The notes under the pieces are model-generated. The model saw only the letters and a list, made by a program, of their open reading frames with translations. It was not told the DNA's origin and ran no database searches. The position numbers and the translations under genes were made by a program. Positions 1 to 7,954 of a stretch of 50,908 nucleotides of DNA are shown in pieces (position 1 is the stretch's first letter; every line of letters starts with the position of its first letter). Source of the DNA: Solirubrobacteraceae bacterium (GTDB lineage: Bacteria; Actinomycetota; Thermoleophilia; Solirubrobacterales; Solirubrobacteraceae); the NCBI GenBank assembly GCA_016462625.1, contig JAEMSV010000017.1, positions 1 to 50,908 on the forward strand. Direction: 5' to 3'.

Positions 1-567
1 GTTGGCCACGACTGGGGCGGGTGGGTCGGATTCCTCCTCGGGTTGCGGGCTCCCGAGCGGATCGAGCGGTACCTCGCACTGAACATCCCGCCGCCCTTCA
101 TGGAGCCGCGTTACGACCTGGCCTCGCTGCTCGCGCTCCCGCGGCTGTCCTACCAGCTGGTCATGGCCAGCCCGCTCGGCCCCGTCCTGCACCGCACGGG
201 GCTCACCAAGCGCCTGCTCACGCTGGGACTCACGGACCCGAAGCTCATGACCGACGAGGAGCGAGACATCTTCGACGGCCCGTTCCGCGAGCCGGCCCGG
301 GCTCGCGCGGCCCAGCTCATGTACCGGGAGTTCGTCTTCCGGGAGCTGGGACCGGTCATGGCGGGCCGCTACCGCAAGCAGCGCCTGACGGTCCCGACGT
401 TCCTGCTCTTCGGCGAGGAGGACGTGGCGCTCGACCCGCAGCTGCTCGAGGGCGCCGAGGCCTTCTGCGACGACCTCACGGTCGAGCTCGTTCCCGGCGC
501 GGGGCACTTCATCGTCGACGAGCGCCCCGACCTCGTGATCGAGAAGATCGGCAGCTTCCTGGGCTAG
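1..567 (+). CDS. Alpha/beta-hydrolase, C-terminal part (cut by the window edge)
   Basis: The reading frame is open from base 1, so the N-terminus lies outside the window; 188 residues are visible. It begins in the nucleophile elbow GHDWGG, where the Asp at visible residue 4 is the predicted nucleophile. That Asp is typical of the haloalkane dehalogenase/epoxide hydrolase branch; most esterases have Ser. A helical cap region follows, then FGEEDVAL (probable acid region) and GAGHFIVDERP, which holds the catalytic His near the end. The parts of a hydrolase active site expected here are all present. The substrate cannot be told: epoxide hydrolase, dehalogenase and fluoroacetate dehalogenase share this layout. 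It faces the next gene tail to tail with only 4 bases between the stop codons. Confidence 0.85.
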   Translation, partial: VGHDWGGWVGFLLGLRAPERIERYLALNIPPPFMEPRYDLASLLALPRLSYQLVMASPLGPVLHRTGLTKRLLTLGLTDPKLMTDEERDIFDGPFREPARARAAQLMYREFVFRELGPVMAGRYRKQRLTVPTFLLFGEEDVALDPQLLEGAEAFCDDLTVELVPGAGHFIVDERPDLVIEKIGSFLG

Positions 568-571
568 ATCC

Positions 572-967
572 TCAGCGGTTGCGCTTGCGCTGCTTGCGGG
601 CCTGCTTGGCCTTGGCCCGCCGGCGGTCACGGTCGCGCGCCCGCTGCTTGGCCTTCGCCGGCCCGCCGGCCTCCTCGTCACTGCGCTGCGGCCGGGCATC
701 GGCGGGGGCGTTCCTGCGGGCGTCCCGCACGATGACGAAGCCGATCCCACCGATCAGTGCGGCCGCGGCGACGAAGATCAGGATCTGCGAGAACGTCCCC
801 AGGCCGTCGTCCCGGCTCTCCTCATCCGGGGGCGGCTCGGTGCTCACCGTTTCGGCGGGGGGCTGGAGCAGCGGCCCGCTTCCGCCCTGAGCGGCAGCGA
901 GGGGCGCAGCGACGGAGGCCAGGAGGGCGAACGCGCACATGAGCGCGATGAGGCGGCGAAGGACCAT
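572..967 (-). CDS. Small membrane-anchored protein with basic tail
   Basis: Predicted 131 residues. Residues 1-25 form a signal peptide (basic MVLRR start, hydrophobic core, AAA-Q end). A Pro/Glu/Asp-rich linker, one membrane span (FSQILIFVAAAALIGGIGF) and a very Lys/Arg-rich C-terminal tail of about 45 residues follow. The tail should face the cytoplasm and could touch nucleic acid or acidic lipid. The frame stays open further upstream, but the ATG at 967 was chosen because it begins the signal peptide and has a TACCCT box 10 nt before it. No domain family is recognised and no function is proposed. Confidence 0.65.
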   Translation of the reverse strand: MVLRRLIALMCAFALLASVAAPLAAAQGGSGPLLQPPAETVSTEPPPDEESRDDGLGTFSQILIFVAAAALIGGIGFVIVRDARRNAPADARPQRSDEEAGGPAKAKQRARDRDRRRAKAKQARKQRKRNR

Positions 968-977
968 GCGGCGCGAG

Positions 978-983
978 AGGGTA
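978..983 (-). promoter_or_regulatory. Putative -10 box TACCCT for the 572-967 gene
   Basis: TACCCT on the minus strand ends 10 nt before the ATG at 967, which would give an almost leaderless transcript. Confidence 0.4.
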
Positions 984-992
984 CCGAGCCGG

Positions 993-1382
993 TCAGCGGT
1001 CGCGCCGCGCCATGGCGGCCGCGGCGACCGAGAACCCGAGGTTGAACACGCTGGCGCCACGCAGCGCCCAGCGCGTGCGGGCCTTCTTGACTCCCGGCGA
1101 TTCGGCCCACAGGACATCGGTGCCGATCTCCGTTCCGCGCAGCCACGCGAGCGCGACCCAGTCCTCTGGGCGGTTCCGGACGGCGGCGACGGCATGCGCC
1201 GCGGCGAACGTCAGCCAAATCGGGCCGGCCCGGCGGAACAGGGCCTCGGCGTCGGGAGCGGGCGGCTCGTGGCCGATGATCCGCAGCGTCGCGGCTGGGG
1301 CGAGGAGCGCGCTCGTGCCGAGCGCGAGATCGAACGCGATCATGCCCGCGTTCAGGAGTCGGAAGCTCTCCGTGGGAGTCAC
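993..1382 (-). CDS. Hypothetical membrane protein (129 aa)
   Basis: GTG start. The protein is hydrophobic, with three or four likely membrane spans: residues about 8-32 (LLNAGMIAFDLALGTSALL), about 52-68 (IWLTFAAAHAVAAVR) and near the C-terminus (ASVFNLGFSVAAAAMA). An Asp/Glu-containing loop (RPEDWVALAWLRGTEIGTD) lies between spans. It resembles short uncharacterised membrane proteins of actinobacteria, but no named domain could be assigned. It shares its upstream region with the divergent gene at 1422; 39 bp separate the two start codons. Confidence 0.65.
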   Translation of the reverse strand: MTPTESFRLLNAGMIAFDLALGTSALLAPAATLRIIGHEPPAPDAEALFRRAGPIWLTFAAAHAVAAVRNRPEDWVALAWLRGTEIGTDVLWAESPGVKKARTRWALRGASVFNLGFSVAAAAMARRDR

Positions 1383-1388
1383 GCGGCC

Positions 1389-1394
1389 ACCCTA
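1389..1394 (-). promoter_or_regulatory. Putative -10 box TAGGGT for the 993-1382 gene
   Basis: TAGGGT on the minus strand lies 6 nt before the GTG start at 1382, a leaderless spacing. Confidence 0.45.
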
Positions 1395-1406
1395 CCCCCG
1401 GGCTCG

Positions 1407-1412
1407 TACACT
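1407..1412 (+). promoter_or_regulatory. Putative -10 box TACACT for the 1422 gene
   Basis: TACACT lies 9 nt before the ATG at 1422 and helps choose that start over the much longer open frame that begins at 939. Confidence 0.45.
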
Positions 1413-1421
1413 GTGGCGCGC

Positions 1422-2024
1422 ATGCCGCCGAAGCAGCGACAGGTCCGGATGGAACAGAAGGGCGCCCTCGCCTCGATGCAGCAGCTCGAGCAGCGCTCTG
1501 ACGAGGAGCTCGAGGCCGAGTCGCGCCATCGCGCTGCCGCCCAGGCGATCCTCGGCGCACGCGCCGCCGAGCGCTACGACGCGAAGGCCGCGCGGGTGCA
1601 CTTCCAGAAGGCGATCTCCGCAGCCCGTCCCCAGGAGCGGATGCAGCTCCGGCGCATGGCCGATGCGTCGCTGGCGCTGGCCGAGCGGCGTGCCGGAGAC
1701 CTCAAGGTGGCCGTCGAGAAGCTCGGGCAGGAGGCGCCGTCGAGCCGTCAGCTGTTCATGCTGCGGCTGACCGGCATCCTGGTCCCGCCGCCCGGGTCGA
1801 GCTTCCTGCTCCGCGCCCGCGGCGTGCTCCTCATCCTGCTGATCATCTTCGCGCTGCTCGCCATCGGCTTCGGCCTCGCGACCCTGGTCATGCTGCCCTT
1901 CGGCGGCGCGAGCATCCCGTGGCGCGTCCTGATCGGAATCTTCATCCTCGCCGCGGCGTTCGGCGTGCTGTACCTCGTCGGGCGACGGCGCCAAGCCACG
2001 GCGCGCGCCGCCCGAGCAGGCTGA
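1422..2024 (+). CDS. Membrane protein with N-terminal helical domain
   Basis: Predicted 200 residues. The first half is charged and alpha-helical (residues 1-110, with ASLALAERRAGDLKVAVEKLGQ resembling a TPR-like helix pair). Two strong membrane spans follow: about residues 128-153 (GVLLILLIIFALLAIGFGLA) and about 164-187 (VLIGIFILAAAFGVLYLVG). A short basic tail RRRQATARAARAG ends it. This suggests an inner-membrane protein with a cytoplasmic helical domain, perhaps a scaffold. No known family was recognised. The open frame extends upstream to 939, but that part is antisense to the two preceding genes and is not believed coding. Confidence 0.7.
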   Translation: MPPKQRQVRMEQKGALASMQQLEQRSDEELEAESRHRAAAQAILGARAAERYDAKAARVHFQKAISAARPQERMQLRRMADASLALAERRAGDLKVAVEKLGQEAPSSRQLFMLRLTGILVPPPGSSFLLRARGVLLILLIIFALLAIGFGLATLVMLPFGGASIPWRVLIGIFILAAAFGVLYLVGRRRQATARAARAG

Positions 2025-2027
2025 GCG

Positions 2028-2549
2028 CTACCGCTGCTCGACGGTGACCCGCTCCATGATCACGGGCTCCTCGGGCACGTCGCCGCGGCCCGTCCGCACC
2101 CCCTCGATCTCGCCGACGACCTCGTCACCGGCCGTGACGTGACCGACCAGCGCGTACTCGGGCGGCAGGCCGACGTTGGCGCCGGTCACCACGAAGAACT
2201 GGCTGCCGGACGTGCCCGCGGGCTCTGCCCCGGTCTTCGCCATCGCCACGACGCCGCGGACGTACTGCAGGTCGCCGGGCGGGGCCTCCTCGACGCGATA
2301 GCCGGGATGGCCCATCCCCGTGCCCTCGGGACATCCGCCCTGGACCACGAAGCCAGGGACGATGCGGTGGAAGGTCAGGCCGTCGTAGAAGCCCTGCTTG
2401 GCGAGGGACGCGACCGACGCCGCGGTCTGCGGCGCGCGCTCGACGTCGAGCGTGATCTCGAATGTGCCGTGCGTCGTCTCCACGACGACCACGTGGGCGG
2501 CACCGGGGTCGAGCTGCTCGCTGGGGGGTTCGGGCTGGGACTGGGTCAT
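2028..2549 (-). CDS. Cyclophilin-type peptidyl-prolyl cis-trans isomerase
   Basis: 173 residues, the usual size of a single-domain cytoplasmic cyclophilin. The catalytic block FHRIVPGFVVQGG carries the conserved Arg (residue about 61) and Phe/Gln pocket, and GSQFFVV is the second signature. A short acidic/Pro-rich N-terminal extension (MTQSQPEPPSEQL) precedes the beta-barrel and there is no signal peptide, so it should act in the cytoplasm on prolyl bonds of folding proteins. It lies tail to tail with the preceding gene (3 bp apart) and head to head with the HAD phosphatase gene, only 20 bp away. Confidence 0.92.
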   Translation of the reverse strand: MTQSQPEPPSEQLDPGAAHVVVVETTHGTFEITLDVERAPQTAASVASLAKQGFYDGLTFHRIVPGFVVQGGCPEGTGMGHPGYRVEEAPPGDLQYVRGVVAMAKTGAEPAGTSGSQFFVVTGANVGLPPEYALVGHVTAGDEVVGEIEGVRTGRGDVPEEPVIMERVTVEQR

Positions 2550-2557
2550 GGCCCGCG

Positions 2558-2563
2558 AGGCTA
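2558..2563 (-). promoter_or_regulatory. Putative -10 box TAGCCT for the cyclophilin gene
   Basis: TAGCCT on the minus strand lies 8 nt before the ATG at 2549, inside the 20-bp gap to the divergent HAD gene. Any promoter for that gene must overlap this element. Confidence 0.45.
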
Positions 2564-2569
2564 CTCCGC

Positions 2570-3379
2570 GTGACCCTGACCCGGCTCAGCCCCAAGGTCG
2601 CCGCGTACGACCACGTGCTGCTCGACCTCGACGGCTGCGTCTGGGTGGGCGCGGAAGCCACACCGGGCGCCGCCGAGGCGCTCGCGGCACTGCGCGCGGC
2701 CGGCAAGGGCATCGCGTTCGTGACGAACGACGGGCGCCACAGCGCCGAGGAGTTCGTGCGCAAGCTGTGGAGCCTCGGCATCAAGGCCGGGCTCGAGGAG
2801 GTCGTCACCGTCGGGGGCGCACTGCAGTTCCTGCTGGCCGAGCGCTACGGCTCGGCTCGGGCGGCGGCGGTCGTCATCGGATCACCGACGATCCACCGCC
2901 ACGTCGAGCAGGCGGGCCTGCGCATCGTCAACGGCACCGACTTCGTGCCACGCGCCGAGGTCGTCGTGGTCTCCGGCCACGAGCGGTTCGACTTCGCGGA
3001 GTTGCGCGATGCGACGACGGCCGGGCTGCGGGGTGCGGCGCTCGTCGCGACCTCGACGGATCCGACGTATCCCACCTCGGACGGGCTCTGGCCCGGTACC
3101 GGCGCGCTCGTGGCCGCTGTAGAGACGGCGGTCGGCCGGAAGGCCCACGCGATCGGCAAGCCCGACCCCGGGCTGGTGCAGGCCGCGCTCGACCGGCTCG
3201 GGCCCGGGCGCGCGCTGTTCATCGGCGACCGGCTGGACACCGACCTGGCGGCGGCGCAGAACGCGGGGATCGACGGCGCGATCGTGCTGACCGGCTCGAC
3301 CACGCGCGAAATGGCGGAGGCCGCAGACCCCGGACCGGTCGCGATCTCCCCCACGTTGGCCGAGCTCGTCCGCGGCTGA
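2570..3379 (+). CDS. HAD-superfamily class IIA phosphatase (NagD-like)
   Basis: 269 residues from the GTG at 2570. An upstream in-frame ATG at 2462 would run antisense through the cyclophilin start and was rejected. Motif I is DLDGCVW (residues about 18-24), with the Asp nucleophile and the second acid two residues on. Motif II is the VTNDG segment. Motif III is the Lys of GKPDPGLV, and motif IV is GDRLDTDLAAAQNAG. The C2-type cap between motifs II and III places it with NagD/AraL/glycerol-phosphate phosphatases. The substrate is likely a small sugar or glycerol phosphate; which one is not readable. Confidence 0.9.
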   Translation: MTLTRLSPKVAAYDHVLLDLDGCVWVGAEATPGAAEALAALRAAGKGIAFVTNDGRHSAEEFVRKLWSLGIKAGLEEVVTVGGALQFLLAERYGSARAAAVVIGSPTIHRHVEQAGLRIVNGTDFVPRAEVVVVSGHERFDFAELRDATTAGLRGAALVATSTDPTYPTSDGLWPGTGALVAAVETAVGRKAHAIGKPDPGLVQAALDRLGPGRALFIGDRLDTDLAAAQNAGIDGAIVLTGSTTREMAEAADPGPVAISPTLAELVRG

Positions 3380-3460
3380 CGCGCGCCAGCATCCTCAAAT
3401 TCGGGGGTCCGCAGCCGACTACCAGAGCCGTCACCGCCCAATCCCCGCTCGGAGGTTCGA

Positions 3461-5320
3461 GTGTCCCTGCCTGGAATCCGTTTGCGTGTCGGCGCGAAGT
3501 TCGCCGTCGCGGGAATCATCATCGTCGTCACTCTCGTCGTCCTCGCGTGGTCGTCGGTCCGCGGCGTCGAGAACACCAAGACCGCCGGCATCGGGATGCA
3601 GGGTGAGCTGGTCGAGATCCACGACTCGTTCGGCGAGTACCGCGATGCAGCGGCGCTGCGCGATCTCGCGATCGGCGCCGCCGTGGCCCAGGGCGCGGAC
3701 CGCGCGAAGGCGACCTCCCAGGTCAACGCCGCGCACGCCAAGCTGAAGAAGCACTTCGCCGATCTCGGTGACGAGGTGACCAAGGGGAACAACTCCCAGG
3801 CCGGCGAGGAGGCCACCAAGGCCCTCGCTCTCGGCAAGGCCTACAACGGCTTCGGCGCGTCCGCGCTTGCCGTCTCCAAGGCGCACAGCGCCACCGAGTT
3901 CATCACGGCGACCGCGAAGATGGCTGCCGCCTTCGACGCTTACAGCAAGGCCAACGTCGCGATGACGAGCATCCACTTCGAGGAGGCCGACACCGGCGTC
4001 GGCATCGCCAAGGACGAGGCCGCATCGAGCACGCGCGAGGTCATCATCGTCGCCGTGGTCGGCGGCCTGCTGGCCATCATCGTCCTGGCGCTCCTGAGCC
4101 GCAGCATCGTCGGTCGCGTCAAGCGCTACGGCGCGTTCGCCGACCGGGTCGCCCAGCGCGACCTCGACGAGCGCCTCGACGCGAAGGGCACGGACGAGCT
4201 CGACGATCTCGCCCGCTCGCTGAACACCATGCTGGACGGCCTCGACGAGGTCGCCGGGGCCGCCGGGCGGGTGGCCGACGGCGATCTGACCGTCTCGATT
4301 ACCCCGCGCAGCGAGCGTGACGGCCTGGCCAACTCCTTCGGGAGCATGGTCACCAGCCTGCGCGAGCTCGTCGGCGAGGTCCGGGGCTCGAGCAAGCAGC
4401 TGGCCACTGCGTCGACGGAGATGGCAGGGGTCTCCGAGGACGCCGGCCGCGCGATCCAGGAGATCGCCCACGCGATCGACACCGTCGCCCAGGGCGCGGA
4501 GCGTCAGGTCCAGGCCGTTGGCAGCGCCGCGCGGTCCACGAGTGAGGTGGTCAGCCGGTCACGCACCGGCGCCGAGGACGCGAAGGCGACGACCGAGGCC
4601 GTCGATGAGGCCCGTCAGGTCGCGTCGGAGGGCAGCGCGTCGGTCGACGAGGCGACGGCCGCCATGGCCGCCGTCCGCGACAACTCGGGCCGCGCGACGA
4701 GCGCGATCCGCGAGCTGGGCGCGAAGTCCGAGCGGATCGGCGGCATCGTCGACACGATCACCACCATCGCCGAGCAGACGAACCTCCTCGCGCTGAACGC
4801 GGCCATCGAAGCCGCCCGCGCCGGCGAGCAGGGCCGCGGGTTCGCGGTCGTCGCCGACGAGGTCCGCAAGCTCGCCGAGGAGTCGCAGACGGCTGCGGCA
4901 TCCATCGCGGAGCTGATCACCGAGATTCAGAACGAGACCGGCCGCGCCGTGGAAGTCGTCGAACAGGGCGCCCAGCGCACCGAGGACGGCGCTGCCACGG
5001 TCGACCGGGCGCGTGACGCGTTCGTCCGCATCGAGTCCGCCGTCGCGACGGTCGGCGATCGCATCAACGCGATCTCGGCGGCCATCGCCGAGGTCGACGA
5101 GCAGGCGACCCGTGTCGAAGCCGACATGGGCGAGGTCGCCTCCGTCGCCGAGGAGTCCTCGGCCTCGACGCAGCAGGTCGCCGCGTCGGCGCAGGAGACC
5201 AGCGCCTCGACGCAGCAGATCACGGCGTCGGCGAACGACCTGGCCGCCACCGCGCAGCGCCTCGAGTCGCTGATCTCGCGGTTCACGCTCGAGCAGGAAG
5301 CCGAGCTCGTCACCGACTGA
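3461..5320 (+). CDS. Methyl-accepting chemotaxis protein
   Basis: 619 residues from a GTG preceded by GGAGG at 3451-3455. Membrane span 1 is about residues 11-31 and span 2 about 193-213, enclosing a roughly 160-residue outside helical sensor domain with no recognised ligand fold. A HAMP domain follows (about 214-266), with a possible second HAMP-like repeat ([14 protein letters not shown]). The long signalling coiled coil has its conserved hairpin tip at about 438-475 ([19 protein letters not shown]). Known role: signals to CheA/CheW. No che or flagellar gene lies in the window, so it is an orphan receptor here. Its last 11 bases overlap the convergent TetR gene. Confidence 0.93.
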   Translation: MSLPGIRLRVGAKFAVAGIIIVVTLVVLAWSSVRGVENTKTAGIGMQGELVEIHDSFGEYRDAAALRDLAIGAAVAQGADRAKATSQVNAAHAKLKKHFADLGDEVTKGNNSQAGEEATKALALGKAYNGFGASALAVSKAHSATEFITATAKMAAAFDAYSKANVAMTSIHFEEADTGVGIAKDEAASSTREVIIVAVVGGLLAIIVLALLSRSIVGRVKRYGAFADRVAQRDLDERLDAKGTDELDDLARSLNTMLDGLDEVAGAAGRVADGDLTVSITPRSERDGLANSFGSMVTSLRELVGEVRGSSKQLATASTEMAGVSEDAGRAIQEIAHAIDTVAQGAERQVQAVGSAARSTSEVVSRSRTGAEDAKATTEAVDEARQVASEGSASVDEATAAMAAVRDNSGRATSAIRELGAKSERIGGIVDTITTIAEQTNLLALNAAIEAARAGEQGRGFAVVADEVRKLAEESQTAAASIAELITEIQNETGRAVEVVEQGAQRTEDGAATVDRARDAFVRIESAVATVGDRINAISAAIAEVDEQATRVEADMGEVASVAEESSASTQQVAASAQETSASTQQITASANDLAATAQRLESLISRFTLEQEAELVTD

Positions 5321-5996
5321 CCTCCCCCGCGGCCGGGGCCCGTCCCCGGCCGCGAGTCATCCCCCCCTGCGCGTCCGGCACGGCCATCGCCATGTAGCTC
5401 AGCACCATGCGCGTCAGCTCTTCGACGAACTGGTCGCGCGCGATCGGCGGCTGCTCGAGGACGTACTTCGCCGTCAGGTGGGAGACGCACGAGACGACCA
5501 TCCAGACCGCGGTGGTCGTGCGCTCCCGCGCACCGCCCGCGGCCGAGGCATCGAGATACCCGGTCGCGAGATCACTGATCCGCTGCTCGAAGTTCGTCGC
5601 CTTCGTCGATCCGCCGAGCCGCGGAACCTCCTCGACCAGCACGCGGATGAGCTCGCGGCGGGCCTGCATCGCGTCGAGCAGCGTCGCGAGCATTGCGGTG
5701 GTCGTGCGGTTCGGATCGGTATCCGCGAGCCGTGGCAGCGTGGCGATGAACCCGTTGGCGAGGTCGTCGACCATCTGCTCGACCGTCGCGATGACGATCG
5801 CCTCCTTGTTCGGGAAGTACTGGTAGACGCTCCCGGGGCTGACGCCGGCCACGGCGGCGATCCGCTTCGTGGAGGCGCGCTCGTACCCCTCCTCGACCAG
5901 GACGCGCCCGGCCGCGTCCACAATGCGATCTACCATCTGGCGGGATCGCTCCTGGGTGGGCAGTTTGCGCGGTAGCGGCGGCGTTCTCGGGGACAT
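5310..5996 (-). CDS. TetR/AcrR-family transcriptional regulator
   Basis: 228 residues. The N-terminal TetR helix-turn-helix spans about residues 18-66, with the family signature [19 protein letters not shown] and then NKEAIV. The rest is an all-helical ligand/dimer domain with no recognised subtype. The gene is divergent from a DUF2236 gene, an arrangement typical of a local repressor and its target, and a 14-bp palindrome lies between them (6026-6039). Its 3' end overlaps the stop of the convergent chemotaxis gene by 11 bp, and that stretch also carries a GC hairpin. Confidence 0.9.
   Translation of the reverse strand: MSPRTPPLPRKLPTQERSRQMVDRIVDAAGRVLVEEGYERASTKRIAAVAGVSPGSVYQYFPNKEAIVIATVEQMVDDLANGFIATLPRLADTDPNRTTTAMLATLLDAMQARRELIRVLVEEVPRLGGSTKATNFEQRISDLATGYLDASAAGGARERTTTAVWMVVSCVSHLTAKYVLEQPPIARDQFVEELTRMVLSYMAMAVPDAQGGMTRGRGRAPAAGEVSR
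5328..5354 (+). terminator. GC hairpin just past the chemotaxis-receptor stop
   Basis: Perfect 11-bp arms, CGCGGCCGGGG (5328-5338) and CCCCGGCCGCG (5344-5354), enclose a 5-nt loop that starts 8 nt after the stop of the plus-strand gene. There is no U-tract. It lies inside the coding end of the TetR gene. Confidence 0.5.
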
Positions 5997-6025
5997 GGGG
6001 CTCCAGGCAGAATGCGACTCGAATG

Positions 6026-6039
6026 CGAACCATGGTTCG
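6026..6039. promoter_or_regulatory. Perfect palindrome CGAACCATGGTTCG: LexA-type box or TetR operator
   Basis: The 14-bp perfect palindrome lies between the TetR start (5996) and the TAGCGT box of the DUF2236 gene (6043), with matching AA/TT two bases further out on each side. It fits CGAAC-N4-GTTCG, the form also found upstream of recA at 33400. Its place between a TetR gene and its likely target equally suits a TetR operator. Sequence alone does not decide. Confidence 0.6.
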
Positions 6040-6042
6040 TGT

Positions 6043-6048
6043 TAGCGT
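6043..6048 (+). promoter_or_regulatory. Putative -10 box TAGCGT for the DUF2236 gene
   Basis: TAGCGT is 7 nt before the ATG at 6056 and begins 4 nt after the palindrome at 6026-6039, so a protein bound there would block RNA polymerase. Confidence 0.5.
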
Positions 6049-6055
6049 CCGCCGC

Positions 6056-7039
6056 ATGGTACTGCCGAACCCGCTCCGGGTCCTCGATTCCGTCAATCCG
6101 CTTCGCGCGGGCTTCGACGAGATGTTCGCGCGCGGCGTCCGCCAGCACTACTTCCCGCGCATGGATTTCGCCGAGCCTGCGGGGGATCCCGGATGGTTCG
6201 GTCCCGACAGCGCGGTCTGGTACGTCCATGAGCACGCCCCGCTGATCATCCTCGGCCTCAACGCCGCGGCCTTCATCGAGAACCTGCACCCGGACTTCGC
6301 CTGGATGGGCTACGACCACACGCGGGCGCTGGAGCGCGACGACGACGGCATTCCGACCGGCCGGCTCTCCGCCGAGGGTGGCGCGGTCCGCCGCGGCCAC
6401 TCGTTCGCGTTCTTCGCCGGCGTGGCCTACGGCCCGACGGCGATGGCCGAGCGCATGGCCAAGGCGGTGAGCGGCATGCATCACCGCGTCCGCGGCGTCC
6501 GCCCCGACGGCCGCGCCTACGACGCCGACGATCCGCACACGCTGCGCTGGGCCTACGCCACCGTCGTCTGGGGGCTCGCCGAGGCGCACGAGCGGTACCA
6601 CGCGCGACCGCTGAAGGACATCGACGAGTACTACGGCGAGTTCGTCCGCGTGGGCGAGGCGCTCGGCGGCACGGACCTGCCGGCCACTAAGGCCGAGGTC
6701 ATGCAGTGCCTGGACGACGAGCGGCCGAACATGGCGCTGACGCCGCCGTTCGCGTCGACGCTGAATCACGTGGACCCCCGCCACGCTCCTCTTCACCTGC
6801 GCCCGACCCTGGACCTCTTCGCCTGGACCGTGGCCGACCTCCAGCCACGGTGGGCGCAGCTGCTGATCCGGTTCCCGACCACCAGCCGGCCTGAGCGGCT
6901 GATCCGGGAATCGCTCGTCAAGGCGACGCTGAACGGCCTGCACTACGGCGCCGGGCCGATCCCGGACGTGCGCGACGCGCGTGCGCGGGCCGCCGCGCCC
7001 GTGGATGCGGACGTCGTGCCGTTGCGCGAAGCCGCCTAG
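6056..7039 (+). CDS. DUF2236 / MpaB-like putative oxygenase
   Basis: 327 residues from the ATG at 6056. An ATG at 6023 is in frame but would sit on the promoter and palindrome. Family hallmarks are the segment GHSFAFFAGVAYGPTAMAE, then GMHHRVRG and ADDPHTLRWAYATVVWG; later comes DIDEYYGEFVRVGEALG. Known members include the fungal mycophenolate enzyme MpaB, with latex-clearing protein Lcp a relative, so a haem-linked oxidation is possible; this is inference from the family. No signal peptide or Tat motif is seen. The divergent TetR gene probably controls it, and the substrate is unknown. Confidence 0.8.
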   Translation: MVLPNPLRVLDSVNPLRAGFDEMFARGVRQHYFPRMDFAEPAGDPGWFGPDSAVWYVHEHAPLIILGLNAAAFIENLHPDFAWMGYDHTRALERDDDGIPTGRLSAEGGAVRRGHSFAFFAGVAYGPTAMAERMAKAVSGMHHRVRGVRPDGRAYDADDPHTLRWAYATVVWGLAEAHERYHARPLKDIDEYYGEFVRVGEALGGTDLPATKAEVMQCLDDERPNMALTPPFASTLNHVDPRHAPLHLRPTLDLFAWTVADLQPRWAQLLIRFPTTSRPERLIRESLVKATLNGLHYGAGPIPDVRDARARAAAPVDADVVPLREAA

Positions 7040-7053
7040 CCGCCGGGCTCGAA

Positions 7054-7059
7054 TACAGT
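7054..7059 (+). promoter_or_regulatory. Putative -10 box TACAGT for the lipid kinase gene
   Basis: TACAGT is 7 nt before the GTG at 7067 and supports that start. Confidence 0.45.
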
Positions 7060-7066
7060 TCGGCCG

Positions 7067-7954
7067 GTGCTGGACCGGCCCGTCGTGCTGCTCGTCAACC
7101 CCTCGGCGGGCGGAGGCCGCGCGCTCGCGTCCGCACCGGCCGTCGCGGCCGCCTTCCGCGAGCACGGCGTGGCCGTGCGAACGGTCGAGACGACGTCGCT
7201 CGATCACGCCTGCGAGCTCGCGGCAGCAGCCTGCGACGCCGGAGAGGCCGTCGCCACGCTCTCCGGCGACGGCATGATCGGCGCGGTCGCCGGTGCGATC
7301 CGCGGCCGGGACGACGCGCTCCTCGTCGCGCTCCCCGGTGGTCGTGGCAACGACTTCGTCCGGGTCCTGGGCCTGCCGCGCGACCCCGTGGCGGCCGTCC
7401 AGGCCCTTGTCGGTGGCGTCGTGCGGGCGCTGGATCTCGGGGACGTCGAGGGCCGCGCGTTCATCGGCATCGCGTCGCTCGGGTTCGACAGCCACGCCAA
7501 TCGGCTCGCGAACGAGGCGCCGAAGCGGCTCGGGCAGCTCGCGTACGTCTACGGCGCTCTGCGGGGCCTCGCGCAGCATCGCCCGGGAACGTTCACGCTC
7601 ACCTTCGACGATGGCGAGGTCCTGTCCCGGCGGGCGTTCAGCGTCGCGGCGGCGAACAGCAAGGCCTACGGGGGCGGGATGTACCTCGCACCGAACGCCG
7701 AGCTCGACGATGGGCTGCTCGACGTGGTGATCATCGGGGACGTGTCGCGCCTGAAGTTCGTGCGGTGGCTCCCGAAGGTCTTCCGGGGCGAGCACGTCGG
7801 TCTGCCCGACGTCGACGTGCGCCAGGTCCGGAGCGTGCGCGTCGAGGCCGACCCGGAGTTCGAGCTCTACGCCGACGGCGATCCGATCGGAACGACGCCC
7901 GTCACCATCTCGTGCGTGCCGAACGCCGTCCCCGTCCTCTGCCCCGCACCGTGA
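7067..7954 (+). CDS. Diacylglycerol/sphingosine kinase-family lipid kinase
   Basis: 295 residues with the DAGK catalytic fold. NPSAGGG (residues 11-17) and SGDG (66-69) are the nucleotide-binding motifs; the usual GGDGT is SGDGM here. PGGRGNDF (90-97) replaces the common PLGTGNDF. GFDSHAN and NSKAYGGGMYLAPNAELDDG belong to the C-terminal beta-sandwich. Known relatives (YegS, DgkB) phosphorylate diacylglycerol or related lipids for phospholipid recycling. The stop overlaps the murT start by 4 bp (GTGA), so translation is probably coupled and the role may be tied to envelope precursors. Confidence 0.88.
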   Translation: MLDRPVVLLVNPSAGGGRALASAPAVAAAFREHGVAVRTVETTSLDHACELAAAACDAGEAVATLSGDGMIGAVAGAIRGRDDALLVALPGGRGNDFVRVLGLPRDPVAAVQALVGGVVRALDLGDVEGRAFIGIASLGFDSHANRLANEAPKRLGQLAYVYGALRGLAQHRPGTFTLTFDDGEVLSRRAFSVAAANSKAYGGGMYLAPNAELDDGLLDVVIIGDVSRLKFVRWLPKVFRGEHVGLPDVDVRQVRSVRVEADPEFELYADGDPIGTTPVTISCVPNAVPVLCPAP

